64,000 bases of DNA, taken from NCBI GenBank assembly GCA_023386315.1, contig JAEWJZ010000010.1:62001-126000 (forward strand). Reading direction: 5' to 3'. This document shows positions 35,780 through 43,993 of the stretch, in pieces. The notes under the pieces were generated by a model. It had not been told where the DNA came from, searched no databases, and was given only the letters and a program-made list of their open reading frames with translations. This DNA is from Bacillota bacterium. Lineage in GTDB: Bacteria; Bacillota; Clostridia; Lachnospirales; Lachnospiraceae. The position numbers and the translations under genes were made by a program. Within the stretch, counting starts at the first letter, position 1, and each line of letters opens with the position of its first letter.

Positions 35780-36224
35780 ACGTCCTTTCTGTTTAAGATT
35801 GCATACAATTTTTTATGCTCTTTAGTAGAATATCATCATACTTACTAACTATCAATATTAGGTTTTTAATGTTAATATTGGGTACACATGTTACTACCAA
35901 TGCTAATTTAAGCTGTATTTAACTAATATTTATTCATCTATAAACAACTAATATACATATATCAGCTATAATCGCTCATAAAACGCTACCCTTATTCATT
36001 CACACATTTTTCACAAGACGTACAAAAATTATTTACATCTTCTACAAACTTACTTCACATCTCTTCTATATACTTAATTATAGAAACAAGAATTACTCCA
36101 AACTTGTTTTATAAAACTTTTTTTCATAACTCGCCGGTGGAACCCACATTTCACCGGCTCCTCCCTTTTTATCACCTTTTTCTCTGCCATTCCTTTCCAA
36201 TTCCCTTATATCCTCTAAATTCAG
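35780..36224. other. Long AT-rich intergenic region upstream of pfp
   Basis: About 450 bases of very AT-rich DNA with no long gene. It contains a 10-bp hairpin (GCCGGTGGAA/TTTCACCGGC, 36133-36158) and, on the minus strand, a 18-codon frame (36149-36093) with AGGAG eight bases before its ATG. Nothing else was recognised. Confidence 0.5.
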
Positions 36225-36260
36225 TTGCAAAGATGCTCTTTCTATTATAGAATAGGAAAA
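36225..36260 (+). promoter_or_regulatory. pfp promoter
   Basis: TTGCAA (36225-36230), 17 bases, TAGAAT (36248-36253); leader about 38 bases containing TTGGAGG. Confidence 0.65.
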
Positions 36261-36297
36261 GTGCACCTGGCATATGCAGATTTGGAGGAAATGATAC

Positions 36298-37515
36298 ATG
36301 AAGAAAAATGCAATCGTAGGACAATCCGGCGGACCAACCGCTGTGATTAATGCAAGCCTTTACGGCATCATAAAAGAAGGGATGGTTCACGACAAGATCG
36401 GCCGGGTTTATGGCATGATCAATGGCATAGAAGGCTTCATGTCCGGAAATTATATGGATCTGACCAATGATTTAACATCGGAGGAACTGGAGTTATTAAA
36501 GCTGACACCTGCAGCTTATCTCGGCTCCTGCCGTTATAAACTGCCTGATGATTTATCATCTCCATTCTACCCCGCACTGTTTGAGAAATTCCGCGCCATG
36601 GATATCGGTTATTTCTTTTATATCGGTGGGAATGATTCTATGGATACAGTAAGCAAGCTTTCCCGTTACGCTTCCCATCACAAAAGCAGCATCCGTTTTA
36701 TCGGGATTCCAAAGACAATTGACAACGATCTGATTCATACAGACCATACACCGGGTTTTGGAAGTGCAGCCAAATATGTAGCGGATACCGTTCGTGAAAT
36801 TGTTTTGGATTCCTGTGTTTACCAGCAAAAGTCAGTAACGATTGTGGAACTGATGGGGCGTCATGCAGGCTGGCTTACTGCAGCCAGCGTACTTGCAAGA
36901 AAGTTTGAAGGTGATAATCCTGTTCTGATCTATCTGCCTGAAGCCGCATTTGATTTTGAACAGTTTGCTGATGACGTGGACAAGGCCCTATCCAAAAAGA
37001 GCTCTGTCATTGTCTGTATTTCTGAAGGCATTTCTGATGCAAAAGGGAAATTTATTTGTGAGTACACAGACGAAGTCCGTACCGATACCTTCGGTCATAA
37101 GATGCTGACCGGAAGCGGTAAAATGCTGGAGAATTTCGTCCGTAACCGTTTTGGTGTAAAGGTCCGCTCTATTGAGCTTAATGTGAACCAGCGCTGCAGC
37201 GGTATGCTTGCATCGGCAACAGATATTGAAGAGGCCGTCACTGCCGGCAGACAGGGAATCATAGCTTCCTTAAACGGAGCCACAGGCATGATGATCGCTT
37301 TCAAACGTGTTTCCGATTCCCCGTATAAAATGGAATGCGTTACTGTTGATGTAAATGAAGTGTGCAATAAGGAAAAGCTCTTTCCTTCCCAGTGGATTTG
37401 TGATCATGGCACCAATGTGACAGAGGACTTTCTCGCCTATGCTTTACCCTTAATTCAGGGTGAACCAGACAGGATTATAAAGGATGGAAGACCTCTCTAT
37501 CTGTACAGATTTTAA
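36298..37515 (+). CDS. pfp: Pyrophosphate-type 6-phosphofructokinase
   Basis: Catalyses fructose-6-phosphate phosphorylation in glycolysis, reversibly with pyrophosphate. The 405-residue protein starts NAIVGQSGGPTAVINAS, has the phosphoryl-donor loop GGNDSMDT (Asp in place of the Gly of ATP enzymes is the PPi hallmark), catalytic PKTIDNDL and MGRHAGWLTA. Donor specificity is inferred from these residues. TTGGAGG precedes ATG 36298. Monocistronic with a clear terminator. Confidence 0.9.
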   Translation: MKKNAIVGQSGGPTAVINASLYGIIKEGMVHDKIGRVYGMINGIEGFMSGNYMDLTNDLTSEELELLKLTPAAYLGSCRYKLPDDLSSPFYPALFEKFRAMDIGYFFYIGGNDSMDTVSKLSRYASHHKSSIRFIGIPKTIDNDLIHTDHTPGFGSAAKYVADTVREIVLDSCVYQQKSVTIVELMGRHAGWLTAASVLARKFEGDNPVLIYLPEAAFDFEQFADDVDKALSKKSSVIVCISEGISDAKGKFICEYTDEVRTDTFGHKMLTGSGKMLENFVRNRFGVKVRSIELNVNQRCSGMLASATDIEEAVTAGRQGIIASLNGATGMMIAFKRVSDSPYKMECVTVDVNEVCNKEKLFPSQWICDHGTNVTEDFLAYALPLIQGEPDRIIKDGRPLYLYRF

Positions 37516-37533
37516 AAAAGGCTTATTCACAGG

Positions 37534-37570
37534 AAAAACGGCTGGTCAGCTTAAATCAGCCGTTTTTGTT
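37534..37570 (+). terminator. pfp terminator
   Basis: AAAAACGGCTG (37534-37544) pairs with CAGCCGTTTTT (37557-37567). Confidence 0.85.
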
Positions 37571-37747
37571 ATTTTTCTGCTTTATGTGTTTTTCTATCAG
37601 ATCTTCACCCTTTTCCCTATACGAATTACATGTTTTATATTTTTTTTACTATTTTTGTTAAACAGGTAATTTTTTTCATGCTTGCCTCATATGCTTATAA
37701 TAATAGATATTTCTATTTTCTAACGCACTTATGGGAGAAAGTGAACA

Positions 37748-39394
37748 ATGGACGGAGATGTTTTTTTAGACCGCATACCATGCGGCATACTGAAGTTTAA
37801 GACAGAAGACAGATTTCCAGTTATATATTCAAATTCAGCAATAAAAAACTGGTTTCAGTCTCCTTCCTGTCTTGAAGATATGATTTGTGAATCAGAATTT
37901 GGAGAATTTTCAGAAAAGATTCACAATCATATGGAGCTTGGATCCCGGATATTCAGACTGGAATTCAGAGCCAAAACAATGGATGACCACTGCTGGTTCT
38001 CCATGGATTTTCATTTTATACAAGAAGAAGAGTTATTCTATTGTTCTGTATCGGATATCACCTGGCTGAAAAGAAACATGGAAAGTCTTAAAGTTCAGGA
38101 GGAGCAATACCGACTTGCAAGCCGTCACTCCGGCTGTATTGTATGTATCTATGATATCCCAAACAGAACCCTTTCTCCTTCCTCAGAATTTACCAGAAAC
38201 TTTCCAGCTCATTTCACCATGCCCCTTTCTCCGGAATATTTAATTGAAAATGGCATCGTACATGAGGAAAGTATGAAAGACTTTCTGGAATTTTATGAAG
38301 AAATGGAGCGGGGTACTCCGGAAGGGGAATGTGTGGTCAGACTTAAGACCGGATCCGGAAAATACCACTGGTTCTCAAAGCATTATTCACTGGTATATAC
38401 GGAAGAAAAAAAGCCCCTGCGCGGTATTATTTCCTATCAGGATATTACGGATCAATACGAAAAAGAGCTGGCATATCAGCGCTGGGCGGAGTATATGCAG
38501 GAACAGAAAAAAGACTGCATCGGTTATTACGAGTACAATACAAAATCAGATCTCTTTGAGGAAATAATCGGAGAAATGACCTGTAATGTTCCCGAGGGGG
38601 CAAAAAAATCCTTTGCTGATATCATGAATTACATTGCAGAGCATGAAATTTATGAGGAAGACAAAGAACTTTACTTAAATTTCTTCAACAAGGAGTACTT
38701 ACTTTTTCAGTACTACCAGGGCAACCGCTCTCTCCGGCTGGAACATCGCCGTTTAAGGGCTGATGGCAGTGTCTGCTGGACTCTTGGTATGGTACAGATT
38801 GTAACAGACCCTTATACAGACACCATCAAAGCTTTTATCCTGATCAAAGATATTGATGCTTCAAAGCGGGAGGCACTGTCTTTACACGAGCTGTCACGGC
38901 AGGACTGTCTGACCGGACTGTTAAACAGATCAGCTGCCATTCACGCGATCCGTCTTATCTTAAACAGCAGCAAGGGGCACCACATACTTATCATGCTGGA
39001 TATTGACCAGTTTAAACAGTTAAATGACAGTTATGGACACCAGTTTGGAGATAAGGCACTCCACCGGGCCGCATCAAGACTTAAATCTGCGCTCAGAAGA
39101 GAGGATATTTTCGGCCGCTTAGGTGGCGATGAATTTATAATTCTTCTGAAAGATGTCTCTTACAGCATGGATCTATATTCCCGCTTAGAAAATTTATGCA
39201 GTCTGATCGGGAGTGCCCTGGAACCGGAAGTGCATATATCCGGAAGTCTGGGAACTGCCGCCTATCCGGAGGATGGAGTCACGTTTGAAGAATTATACAG
39301 AAAAGCGGATATTGCACTTTATCATGCAAAGAAACATGGCCGAAACCAGTATTCCGTTTATGAGCCTGGTATGTCCATGGCAAATAGTGAATAA
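37748..39394 (+). CDS. PAS-containing diguanylate cyclase
   Basis: Makes the second messenger cyclic di-GMP. The 548-residue soluble protein has two or three PAS-like sensor regions (about residues 1-110, 115-235, 240-370) and a C-terminal GGDEF domain from about 375. The active site RLGGDEFIILLKD is intact and the product-inhibition site RRED sits five residues upstream, so an active, feedback-inhibited enzyme is expected. No membrane segment or EAL domain. The ligand of the PAS domains is unknown. Confidence 0.92.
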   Translation: MDGDVFLDRIPCGILKFKTEDRFPVIYSNSAIKNWFQSPSCLEDMICESEFGEFSEKIHNHMELGSRIFRLEFRAKTMDDHCWFSMDFHFIQEEELFYCSVSDITWLKRNMESLKVQEEQYRLASRHSGCIVCIYDIPNRTLSPSSEFTRNFPAHFTMPLSPEYLIENGIVHEESMKDFLEFYEEMERGTPEGECVVRLKTGSGKYHWFSKHYSLVYTEEKKPLRGIISYQDITDQYEKELAYQRWAEYMQEQKKDCIGYYEYNTKSDLFEEIIGEMTCNVPEGAKKSFADIMNYIAEHEIYEEDKELYLNFFNKEYLLFQYYQGNRSLRLEHRRLRADGSVCWTLGMVQIVTDPYTDTIKAFILIKDIDASKREALSLHELSRQDCLTGLLNRSAAIHAIRLILNSSKGHHILIMLDIDQFKQLNDSYGHQFGDKALHRAASRLKSALRREDIFGRLGGDEFIILLKDVSYSMDLYSRLENLCSLIGSALEPEVHISGSLGTAAYPEDGVTFEELYRKADIALYHAKKHGRNQYSVYEPGMSMANSE

Positions 39395-39432
39395 AATAAA
39401 TGCCCTGTAATTCTCATACAGGGCATTTTCAA
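39393..39432. terminator. Bidirectional terminator between GGDEF gene and tRNA-Leu
   Basis: AAATGCCCTGTA (39398-39409) pairs with TACAGGGCATTT (39417-39428); serves the cyclase on plus and the tRNA-Leu transcript on minus. Confidence 0.8.
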
Positions 39433-39434
39433 TA

Positions 39435-39518
39435 TGCAGAAGAAGGGACTTGAACCCTCAAGGTATTGCTACCACACGGACCTGAACCGTGCGCGTCTGC
39501 CAATTCCGCCACTTCTGC
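39435..39518 (-). tRNA. tRNA-Leu (anticodon CAG), copy 1
   Basis: 84-base class II tRNA. Acceptor GCAGAAG/CTTCTGC, anticodon arm CACGG-TTCAGGT-CCGTG, variable arm GTGTGGTAGCAATACC region and T-loop GGTTCAAGTCC. CCA is not encoded. Identical to the copy at 39902. Confidence 0.95.
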
Positions 39519-39520
39519 TC

Positions 39521-39562
39521 TTATAATTGCACAAATTGATGAATCAATTCGTACAATTATAA
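39521..39562. repeat. 42-base near-perfect palindrome beside tRNA-Leu
   Basis: TTATAATTGCACAAATTGAT and ATCAATTCGTACAATTATAA are adjacent with two bases between and 18 of 20 matched. It lies just upstream of the minus-strand tRNA-Leu and overlaps its likely promoter region (-10 TATTAT). Confidence 0.7.
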
Positions 39563-39730
39563 TACTATACTTTTCCAAAATTAGCAAGCACTTTTTTTAT
39601 TTTTATTAATTACCATGGGACAGAATGTAAGTCGCAGAATTGATACCTGCTATTTTTGTTTCCATTTTTTCATTTGCAGGTATATAGTGGTTACCATTAC
39701 AGAAATTTATTATTATAATTAAATTGCACA

Positions 39731-39768
39731 AAAAAAGCAGTTCTTCACAAATGAAAAACTGCCTGCTA
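39731..39768 (-). terminator. Terminator of tRNA-Leu (AAG) copy
   Basis: On the minus strand GCAGTTTTTCA pairs with TGAAGAACTGC around TTTG, followed by seven T. Confidence 0.8.
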
Positions 39769-39769
39769 A

Positions 39770-39853
39770 TGCGGGAGATGGGACTTGAACCCACACGATC
39801 ATACAACCACAAGATCCTTAGTCTTGCCTGTCTGCCAATTCCAGCACTCCCGC
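39770..39853 (-). tRNA. tRNA-Leu (anticodon AAG), minus copy
   Basis: 84-base class II tRNA: acceptor GCGGGAG/CTCCCGC, anticodon arm CAAGA-CTAAGGA-TCTTG, T-loop GGTTCAAGTCC. No encoded CCA. Identical to the plus-strand copy at 40144. Confidence 0.93.
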
Positions 39854-39888
39854 ATGTCACATTATAGTAAACCTTACAGCCATGACAA
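39854..39888 (-). promoter_or_regulatory. Promoter of minus-strand tRNA-Leu (AAG)
   Basis: On the minus strand TTGTCA (39888-39883), 16 bases, TATAAT (39866-39861). Confidence 0.6.
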
Positions 39889-39901
39889 TCAATAAGGTTC
39901 G

Positions 39902-39985
39902 TGCAGAAGAAGGGACTTGAACCCTCAAGGTATTGCTACCACACGGACCTGAACCGTGCGCGTCTGCCAATTCCGCCACTTCTGC
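39902..39985 (-). tRNA. tRNA-Leu (anticodon CAG), copy 2
   Basis: Base-for-base the same as the tRNA-Leu at 39435-39518, same strand. It is the first gene after a consensus promoter. Confidence 0.95.
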
Positions 39986-40011
39986 ATTGCGCTGTCATCT
40001 CTTTCAGCGAC

Positions 40012-40047
40012 AATAGCTATTATAGTATACATGCTCTTTTCTGTCAA
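40012..40047 (-). promoter_or_regulatory. Consensus promoter of the minus-strand tRNA cluster
   Basis: On the minus strand TTGACA (40047-40042), 17 bases, TATAAT (40024-40019): both boxes perfect. Confidence 0.85.
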
Positions 40048-40102
40048 CCTGATTTTCAATTATTTTAAAAAATTATTTAGTGTATATATTTTTTAAATAA
40101 TA

Positions 40103-40138
40103 TTGACAATTCTTGTTAAAGATGGTAAAATTACTTTC
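40103..40138 (+). promoter_or_regulatory. Promoter of plus-strand tRNA-Leu
   Basis: TTGACA (40103-40108), 17 bases, TAAAAT (40126-40131). Confidence 0.8.
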
Positions 40139-40143
40139 GTTGT

Positions 40144-40227
40144 GCGGGAGTGCTGGAATTGGCAGACAGGCAAGACTAAGGATCTTGTGGTTGTATGATC
40201 GTGTGGGTTCAAGTCCCATCTCCCGCA
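40144..40227 (+). tRNA. tRNA-Leu (anticodon AAG), plus copy
   Basis: Same 84-base sequence as the minus-strand gene at 39770-39853, in inverted orientation 290 bases away. No encoded CCA. Confidence 0.93.
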
Positions 40228-40255
40228 CTTACTCTTAATAACCAAGAGTTTTTTC

Positions 40256-40290
40256 TTGACATATTTTACTTTTAGAGTATAATAGGTCAT
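40256..40290 (+). promoter_or_regulatory. tRNA-Asn promoter
   Basis: TTGACA (40256-40261), 16 bases, TATAAT (40278-40283); start site near 40290. Confidence 0.8.
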
Positions 40291-40294
40291 ATAT

Positions 40295-40367
40295 TCCTCG
40301 ATAGCTCAGTCGGTAGAGCAAACGGCTGTTAACCGTTGGGTCGTAGGTTCAAGTCCTACTCGGGGAG
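40295..40367 (+). tRNA. tRNA-Asn (anticodon GTT)
   Basis: 73-base tRNA with acceptor TCCTCGA/TCGGGGA, D-arm AGCTCAGTCGGTAGAGC, anticodon loop CTGTTAA on AACGG/CCGTT, T-loop GGTTCAAGTCC. Discriminator G, no CCA. Confidence 0.95.
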
Positions 40368-40372
40368 TTTTT

Positions 40373-40400
40373 AAATCACACGTTTTGTGTGATTTTTTTA
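40373..40400 (+). terminator. tRNA-Asn terminator
   Basis: AAATCACAC (40373-40381) pairs with GTGTGATTT (40387-40395), then seven T. Confidence 0.85.
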
Positions 40401-40474
40401 TTGTTTAAAATCATCGCATAATATTTCATATAGAATCATATATATAAATGTACATACCTGTTAAGGTAGTACTT

Positions 40475-40537
40475 AGGTGCTGTCCCCAGCACCCGCATTT
40501 CCGGGCGGAAGTCTCAATCTCCTGTAGACTTCCGCCC
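40475..40537. other. Two strong adjacent hairpins, unassigned
   Basis: GGTGCTGTCCCCAGCACC (40475-40492) forms a 6-bp stem; GGGCGGAAGTCT (40503-40514) pairs perfectly with AGACTTCCGCCC (40526-40537). The GC-rich block stands out in AT-rich DNA. It could be a small RNA or part of one; no Rfam family was recognised. No T run follows closely. Confidence 0.45.
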
Positions 40538-40564
40538 CTCTGCGTTCTTTTTCAGTTTTTATTA

Positions 40565-40598
40565 ACTGCAAATCTTATATTACATATAATAATATTAA
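40565..40598 (+). promoter_or_regulatory. Sigma-K-like promoter of the proline-rich gene
   Basis: AC (40565-40566), 16 bases, CATATAATA (40583-40591), matching the AC-N16/17-CATAnnnTA pattern of late mother-cell promoters. Confidence 0.5.
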
Positions 40599-40621
40599 TA
40601 TAAAATGAAAGGGTGTAGAAT

Positions 40622-40924
40622 ATGCCCCCATTCCCACCTTACGGCACCCCTCCAGGCGGACCAGTGCCTATGGGCCCTCCGCCATCAGCTGCACCGCCAA
40701 AACCTGCCCAGGCACGATCTGCTACAAAAATGGTGAGTCCTGGTTCAATGCGAAATTGTATCGGGCGCTTTACCTATATATGGATGAGCAACGGACAGGA
40801 GTTCTGGTTCTTCCCAATTCAAATATGGCGCAACAGCGTCTCAGGCTTTCGCTGGGACAGAAGATTTGGCTGGTCATATGCAGGAATATCGTTAAACCGG
40901 ATTGATATGTTCACCTGCTCCTGA
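40622..40924 (+). CDS. Proline-rich small protein, likely spore-associated
   Basis: The 100-residue protein has a proline/glycine head (MPPFPPYGTPPGGPVPMGPP) and an aromatic C-terminal domain with RNCIGRFTYIWMSNGQEFWF, FGWSYAGISLN and a final FTC. Similar Pro-rich FxYIW proteins occur in spore-forming Firmicutes by recollection; the function is not known. Late sporulation expression is suggested by the promoter. GAAAGGGTG precedes ATG. Confidence 0.65.
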   Translation: MPPFPPYGTPPGGPVPMGPPPSAAPPKPAQARSATKMVSPGSMRNCIGRFTYIWMSNGQEFWFFPIQIWRNSVSGFRWDRRFGWSYAGISLNRIDMFTCS

Positions 40925-40987
40925 CAAAGAAAGCCCCTCGCAGCCAGACCGTTAAACAGTAACAATTCAGAAAGGTGATGTGGTAAT

Positions 40988-41557
40988 ATGGATAATTATA
41001 TATGCCGTTACGATACGTGCATATTACCCAAAAAAGTGGATGTACCAATAGAACTTTACAAGTCGCTGCAAGGGGAATATTTTATTGGCTATGCAGATAA
41101 CTTGTCTTTTGGCAACAATACCAGCGCCTGGGCCAGATTATATAATCCGAGCTACTCCCAGGTAAATTTATATGTAAATGTGTGGACTGTTACAGATATA
41201 TCGGAAGCTCCTTACCGTGCCCAATTCTGGTTTAATGCAACTCCCCCCGGTACACCGACAGATTCAGATTTGGTATCACCTACCAATACTGCCCTTATGC
41301 CTTTGCCAGAACCAAAAATAAAGTTGCAATATGCTTCAAATGTTGAAGGGGAGCCTTCAGGAGGCGTAAAAGCATTTGTTCGCAGGGCTCAACCGGAAAC
41401 AACCCTGGTAGAGAGCGAAAATGGTAAACTAATATTCCCGCCGGGAGGTTCTTTATTGATATTCCTCTCTACACCAGAAGCTCCAACAGCTTCTGCCTCT
41501 GGCAGAATAGCCTTTGGCTGGTGGGAAGAAAGCATTTATGATACTTGTATTGTATGA
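40988..41557 (+). CDS. DUF6143-like protein
   Basis: The 189-residue protein is beta-rich and aromatic, with YFIGYADNLSFGNNTSAWAR, LYVNVWTVTDISEAPYRAQF, PSGGVKAFVRR and a C-terminal GRIAFGWWEE. It looks like the DUF6143 family from memory. No signal peptide. It follows the proline-rich gene by 63 bases and likely shares its promoter, so a spore-coat or mother-cell role is plausible. Confidence 0.6.
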   Translation: MDNYICRYDTCILPKKVDVPIELYKSLQGEYFIGYADNLSFGNNTSAWARLYNPSYSQVNLYVNVWTVTDISEAPYRAQFWFNATPPGTPTDSDLVSPTNTALMPLPEPKIKLQYASNVEGEPSGGVKAFVRRAQPETTLVESENGKLIFPPGGSLLIFLSTPEAPTASASGRIAFGWWEESIYDTCIV

Positions 41558-41900
41558 CAGGATTAATACTGAAAGGAAGCAAGAATTTTATTTTTGCTTC
41601 CTTGCAATACACGATGTGGGTATTGCCTCATTAGCCGGTATTATTAATCCTATCGTTACATTTGGTTTTCTACCGAAATACTGAAAACAGATGAAATAGC
41701 GATTATTATTGAAGCAACTATCTAAAATGGTGGTTGCTTTTTTAGTGACTTGGCAATATTGCAAAGATGAGGTATGTTATTCCATGGGCTAAAATTTCAG
41801 TTTAACGTATATAACACAAAAAAACTACTAACTTAATATAATAGTTAGTAGTTTAGATTATTTAATAAATCAAAATGTGTGTTCTTTCCAGTTACTCATA
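41558..41900. other. Intergenic stretch with three hairpins
   Basis: GGAAGCAA/TTGCTTCC (41575-41601) follows the DUF6143-like gene. AAGCAAC/GTTGCTT followed by TTTT (about 41713-41743) is a plus-strand terminator. AAACTACTAAC/GTTAGTAGTTT (about 41820-41853) precedes the convergent GNAT stop. A 23-codon frame (DVGIASLAGIINPIVTFGF..., ending near 41685) may be a decayed gene end. Confidence 0.45.
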
Positions 41901-42431
41901 CTATATGGTACAATTAAGGGTCAGAATTTTATGCGGGTATTTTTCATCACGAAAAATTTCATCTTTAATCAGCCCGTTAAAAGTAAAGCCCAACTTTTCA
42001 GCAAGCATAATTGACTTATCATTCTCAATAAAAATACAAGCATTTATGTCTCTTACTTTCATATCATTTCGAGCAAATGCGCATATTGCTTTCAGCGCTT
42101 CAACCATATAACCCTTTCCCCAATAATCCGGGTAAAGGTCATACCCAATATCACAAAAGCCCTTCGATTTATTCCAACAATGAAAACCACATGTGCCGAT
42201 TTTAGTCCCATCACTCTTCCTTACCAGAATCCACCGATGCTGTGCTCTTGGCTCTGATTGTATATAAAAATTAATAATTTCGTCAGCACCTAAGATATCT
42301 GCAATTGGCTCAGCGTCGAACAAATATCGATTTACTTCGTTGTTTGAGAATTGTTCTAGTATAAACTCTCTGTCATGCATTGAGATATTTTTCAGAAACA
42401 ATCTATCAGTTTCAAGTTCTTTAAAAAACAT
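41901..42431 (-). CDS. GNAT acetyltransferase, RimJ/RimL type
   Basis: 176 residues. Begins ELETDRLFLKNISMHDREFI, has GTCGFHCWNKSKGFCDIGYD, the acetyl-CoA region YPDYWGKGYMVEALKAI and ENDKSIMLAEKLGFTFNG, all typical of ribosomal-protein-alanine-acetyltransferase relatives. Substrate unknown. GGAGGTACTAAA precedes ATG. Confidence 0.9.
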   Translation of the reverse strand: MFFKELETDRLFLKNISMHDREFILEQFSNNEVNRYLFDAEPIADILGADEIINFYIQSEPRAQHRWILVRKSDGTKIGTCGFHCWNKSKGFCDIGYDLYPDYWGKGYMVEALKAICAFARNDMKVRDINACIFIENDKSIMLAEKLGFTFNGLIKDEIFRDEKYPHKILTLNCTI

Positions 42432-42830
42432 TTTAGTACCTCCATATGATAGAGGGCTAAATATAACTTCCCCTCCAATTAGTTTTGTTTGTCATACTTA
42501 CCAAGCTCCTTTCTTTAATATTTATTAAACACCGACAAGTGTTATAACCTATTTAATTTAGATTATCTCTTTTATTAATTCAAAGTCGTAATTATTATAC
42601 TATATTATTCTACTAACTCACAATATTATGTTTTCAATGAACCTAACTTCGTTAAATACTAAAAGTGAAATATATGATAGGGGGAATGAAAACGGAAATT
42701 GGTACTAACCGTTAATAATCTTTGCTTAAAGAGTACATGTGCAAACGCATCGACTTTGGAACAAATTGCACCGAACTTATCTTCAATACCATATCAATTG
42801 AAAGAAAATATGTTGATTTACAAGAAAAAT
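42432..42830. other. AT-rich intergenic stretch, no gene seen
   Basis: About 400 bases. A plus-strand open frame near 42739-42831 (MCKRIDFGTNCTELIFNTIS...) has no ribosome site and is probably a chance or decayed frame. Nothing else recognised. Confidence 0.4.
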
Positions 42831-42857
42831 AAAAAAACCCCGTAAACACGAGGTTTT
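42829..42857 (-). terminator. Terminator of infC-rpmI-rplT
   Basis: On the minus strand AACCTCG (42855-42849) pairs with CGGGGTT (42842-42836) around TGTTTA, followed by a seven-T run. Confidence 0.75.
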
Positions 42858-42875
42858 CGAGGTTTGAATCTGCGA

Positions 42876-43232
42876 TTAAGCTACCTTGGATTTTGCAAGC
42901 TCAGCTAATTTTGCGAAGCCTTCTGCATCATTAACAGCCATATCAGCTAATACTTTTCTGTTTAAATCAACACCAGCCAGCTTTAATCCATGCATAAATA
43001 CACTGTAGGATACGCCGTTGATACGTGCTGCTGCATTGATACGGGCAATCCATAACTGTCTGAACTGTCTCTTTCTTTCTTTTCTGCCTGCATAAGAACT
43101 TGTTAAAGCTCTCATTACGGACTGCTTTGCTACTCTATACTGTTTGGAACGAGCGCCTCTATAGCCTTTAGCCATCTTTAACACTCTGTTATGTCTTTTC
43201 TTAGCGTTCATACCGCCTTTAATTCTTGCCAT
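42876..43232 (-). CDS. rplT: 50S ribosomal protein L20
   Basis: 118 residues, full length, starting [19 protein letters not shown] with [16 protein letters not shown] and [17 protein letters not shown]. Assembles early on 23S rRNA and, in Firmicutes, represses its own operon by binding the leader. Third gene of the operon. Confidence 0.98.
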   Translation of the reverse strand: MARIKGGMNAKKRHNRVLKMAKGYRGARSKQYRVAKQSVMRALTSSYAGRKERKRQFRQLWIARINAAARINGVSYSVFMHGLKLAGVDLNRKVLADMAVNDAEGFAKLAELAKSKVA

Positions 43233-43261
43233 CGGTCTTTCCTCCTTCTCAACTTAGAATT

Positions 43262-43459
43262 CTATAAATATGGTAAAATCTTTTTCATTACTTTTGCATT
43301 GGTTGCATCAGTAACAATATCTTTTCTAAGATTTCTTTTTCTCTTAGTAGATTTCTTAGTTAAGATGTGAGATTTGTAAGCTTTATTTCTTACAAGCTTT
43401 CCTGTACCTGTAACTTTGAAACGTTTTGCAGCTGATTTGCTTGTTTTTAATTTAGGCAT
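43262..43459 (-). CDS. rpmI: 50S ribosomal protein L35
   Basis: 65 residues, [20 protein letters not shown] through [10 protein letters not shown]. Standard middle gene between infC and rplT. Confidence 0.98.
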   Translation of the reverse strand: MPKLKTSKSAAKRFKVTGTGKLVRNKAYKSHILTKKSTKRKRNLRKDIVTDATNAKVMKKILPYL

Positions 43460-43486
43460 TGTATTTTCCTCCTTGATAATGTTCTT

Positions 43487-43993
43487 TTAGCGTTTTGCGG
43501 TTAAAAACATAACCATGCTTCTTCCTTCCACTTTCGATGGTTTGTCGATTGTCGCAATATCGGATAACTTCTCAGCGAAATCATCTAAAATATATCTTGA
43601 CTTTGACATATGCGCCATCTCACGACCTCTGAAACGTAAGGTTACCTTTACTTTATCTCCTTTTTCGAGGAACTTCCTTGCGGCGCCCATCTTTGTATTC
43701 AAATCATTAGTATCAATGTTGGGAGATAAACGAACTTCTTTTATTTCGATTACCTTCTGTTTCTTTTTAGCTTCTTTTTCTTTTCTTGCCAGCTCATAAC
43801 GATACTTACCGTAATCGATGATCTTGCAAACCGGTGGTTTCGCGGTAGGAGCAATTTTAACTAAATCAAGCTCTGCTTCTTTTGCCATCTGCATGGCATC
43901 TTTGGTTGCCATAACTCCAAGCTTTTCTCCGTTTTCACCAATCAACAGAATTTCTTTATCTCTGATCTGTTCATTAATCATTAAATCGCTAAT
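43487..43993 (-). CDS. infC: Translation initiation factor IF-3, ATT start
   Basis: IF-3 binds the 30S subunit and rejects non-standard start codons. N-domain INEQIRDKEILLIGENGEKLG and C-domain EIKEVRLSPNIDTNDLNTK and RFRGREMAHM are present. The ATG at 43981 has no ribosome site at normal spacing. An in-frame ATT at 43993 lies seven bases after GGAGGTG, giving 168 residues (start reads fMet-SDLMINEQ). Rare-codon starts in infC are a known autoregulatory feature, so ATT was chosen. Confidence 0.93.
   Translation of the reverse strand: MSDLMINEQIRDKEILLIGENGEKLGVMATKDAMQMAKEAELDLVKIAPTAKPPVCKIIDYGKYRYELARKEKEAKKKQKVIEIKEVRLSPNIDTNDLNTKMGAARKFLEKGDKVKVTLRFRGREMAHMSKSRYILDDFAEKLSDIATIDKPSKVEGRSMVMFLTAKR

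Noticed and set aside
37484..37669. ORF overlapping the end of pfp
   Set aside because: It crosses the pfp terminator and has no convincing ribosome site; the hydrophobic composition comes from T-rich DNA.
42739..42831. Short plus-strand ORF before rplT
   Set aside because: No ribosome site and no recognised similarity.
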